DNA from: Anthonomus grandis grandis
Taxonomy: Eukaryota; Arthropoda; Insecta; Coleoptera; Curculionidae
Direction of reading: 5' to 3'
NCBI RefSeq assembly: GCF_022605725.1
Contig: NC_065546.1
Location: forward strand, 46,186,227-46,250,226
Length of the DNA stretch: 64,000 nucleotides
Positions 33,923 to 45,900 of this stretch are shown piece after piece. A program made the translations under genes and the position numbers. Numbering within the stretch: position 1 is the stretch's first letter; each line of letters starts with the position of its first letter. The notes beneath the pieces were generated by a model that saw only the letters and a list, made by a program, of their open reading frames with translations, had not been told where the DNA came from and searched no databases.

Positions 33923-36900
33923 TGAATACAGGGTTATTCTAATGATTAATCATTTCCCATAGTGAGTGACTTGACTCCGCCAGTCTAGGTGGCAAATATA
34001 TTTACAAATCTATCCATTTCGCAAAAAACCCGACCATTTTTTGTTAGTTTTGACAAAAGCTGCTAAACTGCACATTTTTGCACATTTGCTGCATCTTTTA
34101 TATATCTATATATATATTTATACATATATATATATATTTTTTTTTTGACAATATGCAATGGATGCAAAATATTTAAATGTTGACCACCAGACATGAGACA
34201 ACACAGACATGTCAAAGAGATATCTGGTGGGACTAAGAGAGGAAAATCTGAACAGTAAGAAGAGCATATGGCTGAATGACCTCAGCAGTCCAGAGACATT
34301 TTAATTATCTAATGATAAAATTTTATAGATTAATATTAATTTTTTTTTAAATTTAACAAACTTTTGGTAACAGTTTACAAAACGCTTTTCTGCTGTTTTA
34401 CTACTGTAACAACATTTCTCTATATAGGTCTTTTCTAGTGTCTTTATATAACACAAAACTGTTGGGGCTGCTTTAAAAAGAGTTTTTTTTCTGGTTTTTT
34501 TTTACTTTAGAAGCTTATGGGACCCGGGAGTGAATAGAGGTGCTGGGTGGGGTAATTTAAATTATAAAATTGACTGAAAAAACATCCGTACTACATACTT
34601 AAATAGGAGCAGGGTGTTTTTTTGAACCAAATAAAAGTCAAAAAACCCTAAAAAGAACCAAAAACTCTGCACATTTTTTCAAAACATACAATGGAAAAAG
34701 TCCACAAGAAATGAATCTTGTTTTCTGCTTATTCACTGACGGGTGATGTTGCCATATTGACATACAAATAAGCAAAATACTGAAAACTATTTTTATATGA
34801 GAAAAAGGGTTGAGGCTATCCAGGTTATATTTGTTTAACGAGTTTTACGATTTTTTTTAAATATACTTACAAGGGCATTGAGTTAAATCCTAATGGACTT
34901 TTGCCACAATCGGATTATTGGACGCATTGACCAATATTATATAATATTTTCCAACATCTCATTCGGTTTTGATATATTTTTTTTACTGTAAATATTTACC
35001 TAATTTTAAAAAAAAGACTCTTTCATTTTAAATTATGTTAATTATTAATGGATGAGACAAAATTTTTAAGACTGAACTCTGTTTTAGGTGTATCAGTATT
35101 TAACTGGGATGAAGAAAGGATAAAGGATGAAGAATTTATGGAACATCTGGACGATTTAAAATATATTAATGTATTAAAGGAGGAGACAATATGTCTTTCT
35201 TGTGCCAAGGAACAGAGGTCTACGAAAAATACCAGAATCTGTGAGGTAGGTTCACAAAAATCAGTGCAATTTTGATTGTATTTTTGTAGAAATAACTTTA
35301 AAGGGTACTAAATAGTATTTTATTAATTTATTTACAAGACAACCCAATTTACTATTTACAAAGACAATATACTATTCAATGTCAGGCTAGAGAGTTGAAA
35401 GAAACATTATTGTTGACAAAAATGCAAAAACGGAATTGTTACATTTGGGCCGAATCAAACTTTCGGGGACCAAACATGACTAAAACAAAGTTATCTATAG
35501 CGACGAAAGCAAATTTGATTCCATAAGGATTGTCTCAAAAGAACTATAAAGTTTCCACAGGGCATCATGGTGTGGGGTTACATGTCGCCCAGACAATTGA
35601 GAATTTTACACTTTATTGGAGGCATGGTAAATGCAGACAAATATCAAGGTATCCTTAAATATTCGCTTTTACCAAGTGCAGCAAATTTATATCCATCTGG
35701 AGATTTTATCTTTTAACAGGACGGAGCCTCATGCCATAAGGTTAAATCTGCCAAAAAATGCATGGGAGAACATAACGTTAAAGTTTTGTCACATCCCTCT
35801 AGCAGTCCGGATTTTAATCCAATAGAGACACTTTGGCACAAAATGAAACAACGGCTAAGAAATAATCGGCAGCGTACTTTGTCACAATTACGTACTAAAT
35901 TGCAAGAAATATGGGATAGTTTTATCCCTGAATTCTGTGAAAGCCTAGTTGGTACAATGCCTCAGAGAGTTCAAGCCGTTATTAAAGCTAAGGGCGACGT
36001 TACGCCTTATTAATTTTTATTTTTATTTGTTTAAAATCACTGTTCTAATATTTAATTGTCAGCATTTTTCGATAATCAAACAATTAATTAACTAGTAATT
36101 AACATAAAATATATAATTAAACCGTAAACAGATTCCATACATCCTAAAAAAATGGTATTAATTCCATATTTATGATTTAAAAAAACAAAATGGGCATTTT
36201 ATTTTTAAAATAACTGCTTGTTCCAACATATTGTCACCTTCCACACAGAGTGTCATAAGTGTCATTTTGTAAATTTTACAGTAGAGCGAAAAAACGAAAA
36301 TAGGTGTAATGTTTTCCAGACATACTGAAAAATTGTCTTAGAGTGAAGTTTTCATTTTGATACATGTAAAAGTATGTTTTACGAGTAAGTTTATTTCGTA
36401 CAAAAGTTGTGGAAAAAGTCTTTAATTTCCCAGATTTTTTGAAAAATTACCACTTGCGTCCGTTTGTCTGATTTTTTTTTTCGACTTTTTCCAGATAGGA
36501 CAGTTGACAATAAAACTCTTTGACATAATAATATGATTTATTTTAACTAAATAGCTTGATTATAAACCAAAAAAACTAAAACGACGAAACAAACAGCAGA
36601 AAAAAAAGAAAATTCAGTATTTCAAATACAAACTAATTTTCGTGAGGTAGATTGTTGTAAAAGTTTTGGAATTCGGGAAGCCTTATAACAGGATTTTTTC
36701 GTCTGGCAAGTTCGAATATAGGATGAAGTTGGCTAGGAACAAAAATATCACCAACTTGAGAAAGAGCTGTACTTATTGCGCTATGCGCTGAATCTCCCTC
36801 GTTTGGTCCATGATTGGTTTCGAAAAAACGTAGAGATATGGTTTCGATTTCCTTAAATTTCTGAACTGAATATAACATCATTGCGGCCATAATCGAGTTT

Positions 36901-39900
36901 TTATTCTGACCAAAACATCCATCCGAATATAGAACTACAGATGTTATACCTTGTGCTGCATATTATTCAATGCTCCTAACACAACTAGATATTTCTGAGG
37001 CCCCCTTTTTACTGATTGACTCGTTCCAAGGAAAACATAGACACTCTTTAGTAGCTATGTTATAGAACGTAAAATTAAAATTGGACAGGCAAATTTTTTA
37101 AAAAATTGCGCTTTCACGACTCATTGGCAAATAGATCACCTGTTGCAAATCAAAAACCGCACATAAAATAGATTTATCCTTGTACGATTGAACTTTGGAT
37201 TCTTCTTTCAGTTCTCTTACTTTCACCTTCTCTAGAGTGTGTTTTTCATATCTGTCTTCTAATTTTCTTTTTATTTCATCATCTCCTTGCTTGTACGTTA
37301 CGCACAAAGAACACATCCTTCTTTGGGTAAAAAAATGAAAGGTTTTTTGTTACAAAAACCCTCCGGTATGTAGAAAAACTGGGCTTTGATTCTGATGTTA
37401 TCTGCTCTAATTCCCGCAGGAACATGGCATACATTTTTGGAAGAGATAAATCAGGATGAAGGTACATTCTGGAACTTGACGATCTACAATAATGTGACTC
37501 AACTTTGGGAAATCTATCAATATGTTGCGAAATTTTCTCTTTTACTTTATGTTCTTCTTTCATTTTTGCTTGACTCCTATGCCTTCCGCCTCGTTTATCT
37601 TTTTCAAGAATGCCCGATCCACTAAGTTTTCCCAATGCAGTTCTACAAGTCCGGTCTGATATATCAAACGTGCTTAAAAATAGTTTATTTATTTATTTAT
37701 TACAAGTTCAGGTTGCGAACAGTACACAAGTACCAAAAAAGCATCCACTGTGTATATATAACAAACTTATGATAGGTTTACCAAACATTGTCTTAAATTT
37801 ACATGTTACGTGTGTAGATACAATCAAAAAGAAAAGGGAAATTTAGATGAATACACTAATGAGATTAAATAGAGCGTAAACTGTTACAAGTTCTGAATTA
37901 AATAAACAAAAATAAAATTATTCTATCTTTTTTAAAAAGTAGGTTTTTAATTGGCGTTTGTAGGATCCTATCGGCGTTCCAAAAATATCCGAATTCAGAA
38001 AATTGTTGTAAAAATTAAAAACATTTTGAATTCTACAAAGTGGAGAGTTCTGTCCTACGTTGGTTCGATAAAAATCAGCTGCAAACAAGTCTCGGTTTCT
38101 TGCATTTTGCCTTGGTATCCGTATATTAATGTGAGATAGAAGATAATGTAAATCGACGTCACAATTTACTATTTTATAAAGCGTAAAAAGATCTGTGATA
38201 TTTCTTCTGTATTCAAGAGTTAAAAATTTAAATTTGGCTCGTATAATGGTATAATTATGGTTGTATATTGGCATATTGGTCTTAAATCCTAGATATTTTA
38301 GAAACCTATTTTGTACCCGCTCTAGGCGCGTAATGTCTACATTGTACTTCGGATTTCATATTACTGAGGCAAAAGAAAGTTTACTGAGGACAAAAGCATT
38401 ATATAAGGAGATTATTGAATTTGGGTTTTTAAAATCCGTTGAATTTCTTTATGAAACCAGCCATCTTATTGGACTCGCATATCACTCGCTCAATGTGAGA
38501 TTTAAAAGTCCATTTTTCATCCAGGATTACTCCCAGATCTCTAATCTGTACAAAGTTTCTTGCAAACAATCTTTCTTTGCCCTTCTACTGTCAGATGTAG
38601 TAACGTAAAGTGCAATTTCTTCGAGAGTGTTCCTTCTTGCTAGTTTTCCTGGCTGTTTCCATTTTTTCAATGTGGCGGATCAAACACTCTCGTTGCCTTG
38701 TAATATCGCCCAAGGCATAATACTGACTGAATATCACTTTTTGATGTTCATCACTTACTTCACTGCAAAGCTTGTCACTTTTTCTACAAGACTCGCCATT
38801 GCATCTATTTTTAAGCCTTCTGGCTGGAATAATTTTTTTAGTCACAGGGTTTTTTAATTCCTGTTTCAAGTTTCGCAGTTTCTTGACTTCATGATATTGA
38901 TTGAGGCGTTTCTGGTTTTTTTGTTTCGAAATTTTTTTCCTTTTCACCGTCAACTGTGTAGTTTTCAGGCTTTTCAATAATGGAAGTAATAATGGGGTCA
39001 TTTATTAATTCACCCTGGTCTGTGCCTTCATCTTCGGCAGTGACGTGTATCTAGTTTTGTTTACGACAACAATGCTTTACATCTGCCATAAAATGAGTCC
39101 AGCACACAAGTTTTTCACAAATTTCGCAGGGGCTAAAAACTTCATCTTTACGTCTACGCACTTCACATTGTCCAAAAGGTGGGTCGGCGTCTGAGTCATA
39201 ATATGGGGAAGGTGGAGACGACAAGATCCCTTTGTAAACATCGGGCAGGTTAAAGGTTCTGTTTTCGGCCACTTCTTCATTGGCTTCTATCAACGTGGGA
39301 TTATTTTTTTGAACTAAACGTTCTCGGAGTAAGCTAAGTGGAAGATCGTCATCAGAAGAGATTTCCGTGCAGTGGGAATGATATTCGGTTGTCACTTTTT
39401 TGTCTGAGTCACTTAATAAGATATCTTCTTCAACATCAATTACCTCTCCAAAGTACCATTTACGTTTGAAACGCCTTTTTACTCTTGATCATACTATATC
39501 ACCATCTACTAAACACAGTTCACTTTTTCGAACAACATTTTTTGTTCCATCTTTCCATAAAACTAAAGCATCCATACTGCAAGGTTTAAATCTAAAAAAA
39601 AATTGATGAATGAATGAAGCCTGAACTAATTTGTCTATAAAAGCGAAAGTATTAAATTAAGTTAAACAGAACTTAAAAATCCATAATTCTTACCTTTTTA
39701 TGTATATTATTATATTCCATAACTAAGTTATTAACTTTTGATTATTAACAGTGAAAACTATTAACGGTACGATACAGTGTTTTATAGGTTATGTTCAAAA
39801 ACAATAACCAACCACCACGTAAACCGTCAGTTACGTCAACGTTCTCGAAAGCGACAACGAGAATATTTCACACAAACTGACCTAACTGCACATACGACAC

Positions 39901-42900
39901 TTTGTGGGATTTGATACTGCTTTAAGAAGCATTTCTTACAAATGGTCGTAAATTAAGTTTGTGTGATTCAAAAACGAAATTTTGTCAGATACGCCATTTG
40001 TTTTGTTTGCTATAGCCTAGGAGTTTTCGCCAGTGAAGTTACGGCACTTTGTGAGAACAAACGGCAAGTCGAACTAAGCTTGGGAGCGGCGTAACTATTT
40101 TTTTTTTAATATTTATTAGTTACGACACTCTGTGTGGAAGACGACGATATAGTTGTTAGGGCTCGTATTCTCGAAGCTGTATATCTTGTTGGCAAAAAAT
40201 ATAGGAGCACTTTAGACCAATCTCCTCAATCATTACCAGTTCCCATATCCTCCCAGTTTCTTATCTCCATTATTTTTATTAAATTAATTTGTTTTTAATC
40301 CTACATTAAAAGCTTGCTTGTTGCAAGGGCTTATTATGGCATCCAAGAGTATCTGGTTAACAGTTTTTAAAAGTTATGCATTACTGTACTAATTTTGAAA
40401 TTTTTATGGGCATTGTGTCTCTATGTATTTTATTATTTTTTTTTACTTTTTACTGACAGATTTTATATTTATATGACTCTTCTGTGTTTTCATTTACGTA
40501 TGTTAGGTGTGTTTTATTATTAGTTACTGAGTGGTTCACTAATTTAAAATTGCTTTGTCAACAACAAAATGTTTAAAATAATAAAGCATATTTGATTTGA
40601 ACAGTAAAAAAGTATATTATTATACATTCACATTATTCCCTCAGAAACTAGTTAGACAGACCTTAAATTTTTGTGCTTTAATTTGTATCTAAACGATTCT
40701 TAGTTCATGGTTTTATGAAGGTAATACATGAACTTTATGATAATCTTTTAATAAGGCTTGTGTACTTGTTTTGCTAATTTGTGAAAGAATTCGTAATAAG
40801 GCTACACTTTGTATTAGATAGAGGCCATTTTGTTCTTTTCTGATTTTCTTGCTCTTATATAGTGCACCATTAAAGGAATAAATTTATTTAAAATTCAGGT
40901 GTTTTTTTCTTCTTTTATTTTTCGGACAGGTCGATTTGCATTGTCACGTTTTTTGAAATAAAAATTTTCCTTACAGGGTACCTCAAGTAGAAACTATGGC
41001 ATCAACATTAATTTTTTTAAATGGAACACCCAGTATATCATGACATTTTGCAATTCTACGATATAGAATACTTTTTAAGAGCATACAATATGCCTAAAGT
41101 CAGCGGTTTGTCAAATTTGACGTAATAAACTAATGACACATACGACATTAAAAATTTATACATATTTATTGTAATTGATGTTCAATTTGTTGTCCATTTA
41201 GTTCAACGCATTTTTGAAGTCGGTAAATAACCACTAATTTTCAATCACTTGCGGATCGATTAGTTTAATTTCTTGTCGAATTCTTTCCTTTAAATCATGA
41301 ACATTATTTGGCCTATTCACATAAACGTTGGAGTTTAAATATTCCTGTAAGAAAAAAATCTAATGGGGTTATATCCATTGACCTTGGTGGCCACTCAACG
41401 TTGGCGTCATAGTTTCTACTTGAGACACCTTGTAACCAACATTTTCATTGCAAAGCACGCATTGAATCAAATGGATAACAAATTAAAACATAGTTGCAAT
41501 AAATATAGAATGCCTTTTTAAGCAACAAACTCCTCTTCGAACGTTACTAATGATAAAAGAACCTATATACTATAAACTAATCCAATATGTTGAACTTTTA
41601 GTGTGGTACTAGTGGTGTAACCAATAAAACCTACGAAAATTGGGTGCCATTTATAGAAAAAGATGACCTAGTGGTTTGGCGAAGACCACACGGTACCGAG
41701 GGACTTTTTGAATACAAAGTCTATGGCTCTTATCACGACGTTACGGCAGAAGATTTTTTAAATGTTCAGGTGGACACAAATTACAGAAAAGATTGGGATA
41801 CCACTGCCGTTAAGTTAGAAATTGGCGAAAGAGATACGAAAGAGGATTCAAACAGTGACATATTATATTGGGAGATGCAATGGCCTGTAAGTAGTTATGG
41901 TTTCTATGTATTAGTGATTAAATAAAAGAATTAAATTATGTTTTAGCGACTCTTTGTTAACAGAGACTATGTCTTCAATAGAAGATTCAAAGTGTTTAGG
42001 GACTCCCAAACTATTGTTATAATAAACAAAACAACTGAATATGCCAAATTTCCTAAGTATCCAGACAAATTTAGGGTTGAAGAATATTGGTCCTGTATGG
42101 TTATAAGGCCTTATGAAAATATGAATGAATTAGGTTTGGAGCCATTACTTAATATACAGGGTGGTCCAGTTTAAACGTCAATAATTTTAATACTTGATAG
42201 AGAATTTAAAAAGCAATCGACTTTCATTATACAATTTTTCTCAGAAATGTTTAATAACAAAGATACAGAGTGTTAAAGCTAAGAATAATTAATTGTTTAT
42301 TTAACATAACTTTTAAACTACCGGCTCAATTTAAATTAAATTTCGCATGCAGGTTATTGTAGTAAATGATCAATTACTGATAAAGCCAATTTTTTTTAAA
42401 ATTGCTAGTGTTCTTAATTTCCTAAATTTTTGCAACATTTTAGCAGGTATTTCTGAACAATTAAAGTAAGATATTTTAAAAACAGAGATGGAGAATCTAA
42501 CAGTTGACTTCTTATAAAAAATATTTTATCACCTCGCAGATTTCAGACAAAAAAGGACCAAGTCCCTCCGTATGTTACGCCACTGGCAATTTTTTTTGAA
42601 CTGGACCACCCTGTATATCGTCGTTGAAATAAAACCATTAATTCATAATACTACTAATAATTTTGTAAATTTCTAGGCATAGAATTCAGTTTGACTTATT
42701 TCGACAATCCCGGAGTCAATATTCCCGGGTCGATAACTACGTGGGTGGCCAAAAGTGCGATGCCGGATTATTTGTCAAAGTTGAGATCGGCCAGCAGAAA
42801 TTACAAGCAATATTGTTTACAAAGGGGCACCAGTAAGGCCTGTGAAATCTACCAGCAGGAAGAGCGAGAGCGAAGGGAAGAAGAGGAGAGAAATAAATTG

Positions 42901-45900
42901 GAATATTGTAGTAACGATCGGTTTAGGCAGGCGATCCAGGAGATATTCGAGGATTTCCAGAGAAGGACGAATGAACGGTTTTTTCAGAAGTCGGAAATTA
43001 CCCATCCAGGTAATAAAGAATTTTTGATTTTACTTTATAAATTGCTGAGTTATAGTGTGACCAAAATTCAAATTTAAAACCTAAAAGATACCATATACTA
43101 AAAAAAATCCTTACATATTAAAATCTTTTATCATCTAAGATGTATAAGTAAATTATCGGCTCCTGATTTTCATTCTGCCTTATTTCACAGATGTTTTCTT
43201 TTTAATGCTGTTTCGGTGTATAATGAACTTCTGAATTCACTTAAGTGCATGTCCATTGCTGGTTTAGTAAGTAAAATCAAGGTCGCATTTTCTCACGTTA
43301 CAGATGACCTCCTTATAATTTAAAGAAAAATCTTTTAAATAATAATTTAAAAAAATTTAAAAAAATTAATTTAAAAAAATCTGTACATTTTTTTTTCTAC
43401 TTTTTTAGTTTTATGTCATTGCTTATTTTTCAACTCAAGATAGATTTCATGGATTTCACGAGTTTTCTATTATTTTCTTTCTATAACTGCTATCTATGTA
43501 ATTTGGTATATATTTTTGTTCATGTAATTAGAGGTTAAGTTGATTAGCCCTAGGCTAGACTTCGTCTTTCTACATTTTGGTGTAATAAAGACATTATTTA
43601 TTTATTTTATAATAAAATAATAAGTCAGATTCGGTGATATCACAGCTCGTTAAAATGTTCAAAAAACAATTTTTTTTATTTATTAACTTAATACTCTAAG
43701 AGTAAGCCGTTTCGACCTAGGGTGATAAATGATATTCAAAAGACCTTTCAAATTAATTAATACAAGTTAGTAGTTCAAAATTGATAAAAGTTTCAAATAT
43801 TTTTTTAATGCTGATTTTATTTCATGAGTTTAAAAATAGTGATTTCATATAATAATAATAAAAATACTTTATTCAGCAAATAATACATTTATACATTATA
43901 AAATAACAACTCACGATTCGTGCATTTTTTAGTTTGCAAGTGGTTGGACTTTTTTGCGTTTACTTACATACAATTCGCACGCGTATTTTGAAATTTCATA
44001 ACGTTTGTAATATAGTTTGTTAATGTAACTTCCAAACAGGTTATAAGGGATTCCTCAAATCCCAATATTTTCCAGTTTTTTTTTATTAGAATACCGTGTG
44101 TCACAGTGTCGAACGCCTTGCTAAGGTCCAGAAAAATCGCCATGCACCTCTCGCCAGTCAAAAGACCTGTAATATAATTGACCGCATCTTCTGTATTTTT
44201 ATTTTGTTTATATCCAAATTGGAAATCTGATAACAAATACTTTATTTCTAAAAAATCGTTAAATATATCTGATTAGAACGGTAACCATGGAGTAGTGCGA
44301 TTTCTGCTTGCACTAAACACAGGCAACTAAACGTTTCAAAAAAAAATTATCACTATTTACCTGTGCGCTGGCATTCTTTCTTACCTTGCGACCGCGATTT
44401 TGATACTGTTAAACGAGTTTGTAAAAAGTATGTTAGGATAATAACTCCTGAATATTATGAGATGATCAAGTCAGCAAGAAAAAAATTATCATTTACTGTA
44501 CAATAAATTCAATCGTCTAGCATTTATGACTTCAATTGGTGGTCTTCAAGCTACAAGAAAACTTGTACGGTTCGGTGCGCTGGAGACAGCGCTAAAACAG
44601 AAAACTTTAGCATTTTAAACTACAGGCAGTTCCTTTACGATAGTGACACTCTTGGATATGTCACAACATGTGAATATACAGGGTGTTCCTTAAAGACGTG
44701 CTAATATTTAAGGCGGTGATTCCTGGACCCATTTTATGAAAAAAAGTTCTTATGAACATATGTCCTAAACGTCTTAATTTTTGAGATACAGGTTGTTAAA
44801 GTTTTCAAAAAAAATCAGTCTTTTAATAATAACTTAAACAATATTGTAGACATTTTTATGAAATTTGGTACATGTATTCTATGCATCAATACGCATTTTT
44901 TGATGTGCAAAAAAATATTTTCTCTGCCAGTGGCATACCTACAGGTCTTCTATTGAATATTTTTAGTGAAAAAAATACCACGCCACTGCTTTTTCTTAAA
45001 ATAAAATTGATTTTTAAAATCCTCAATAACTTTTGAGTAAATTTGAACTCTTGGTTTTTTTCGTCCGACGAATGGTTTTCGCTTAAAAAAATTAAAACAA
45101 TTTTACTTCCCTAAAAATCTGATGCGGTGTGAAAATGTTTGTTCGTCGATTGCAAGCAAATTAAGGGTTCAGATTTATTACAAGAAATATGAAAAGTTAA
45201 AAAAATTTTATAATTTAAGAGATACTCATGTTTTTAACTCGTTTAAAAAGTAAATGGGAGTAAAAAAGTGCCATAACGCATCTTTATTTAACGCAAATAA
45301 AGTCGCTTATGCATGTTTCTTATTGCTCTTTGCTATGGGCAACGAGCTATGATTTTAAATGTCAAATTTTTCTTTATCTAGTTATTCATGAATAAATGAC
45401 GTTTTTATACATAAACATCGATGATGGCAATAACTGTTGTCTTAAAAAGTAAGTTGTTGGTGTTAAATACCATTAAATTTTTTTTTTCTTTTTTGAGCTA
45501 TTGAGTATGAATAATATCAATTGGTAATTAGTTCAGAAATACTTACCTAATTTTACTTTGAAAACAATGGAGTTTTAAGTGCAAAAAGCGAGTTTTATTA
45601 AATTTTATGAAACTAAGCTCAAACTAAGCTCAAATGTATTTTATCTTAATTACACTGATTACAAAAATTGTTGAAAATGGCCACCTTCACTAAGTAGGCA
45701 TGCTTCCGCTTGTCTACGAATGAAATTACGCACACGTTCAAATATTCCCGGCGTATTTCGTATAGATTCACACGAGGCAACTATTCAGTCTCTTAAATCT
45801 TCTAAAGTATTTACAGGAGATTTATAAACTAGAGTTTTAAGGTGCCTCCATAAAAAGAAATGTAAGCTATTGAGATCGGGGGATCTTGCTGGCCATTGAT

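Larger units (their letters stand above)
36232..40146 (-). mobile_element. Element A: TIR DNA transposon with an SD-x-C-x-GQ gene
   Basis: Left end CTTCCACACAGAGTGTCATA (from 36238) matches the right end (reverse complement CTTCCACACAGAGTGTCGTA, up to 40140). The ends extend to 36232 and 40146 with weaker pairing, flanked by ATAT at 36228-36231 and 40147-40150. Subterminal repeats of the tip (CGACACTTTGTG near 39898, GGCACTTTGTGAG near 40042) resemble transposase-binding sites. 3.9 kb including a nested LINE (37683-38605). It lies antisense in STARD7 intron 2. Compare element B (58018-61621). Confidence 0.75.

Noticed and set aside
38261..38608. Plus-strand 115-codon ORF
   Set aside because: Antisense shadow of the LINE RT that reads clearly on the minus strand.
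41644..43077. Three separate short ORFs as independent genes
   Set aside because: They are exons of one STARD7-like gene; phases and conserved blocks join them.
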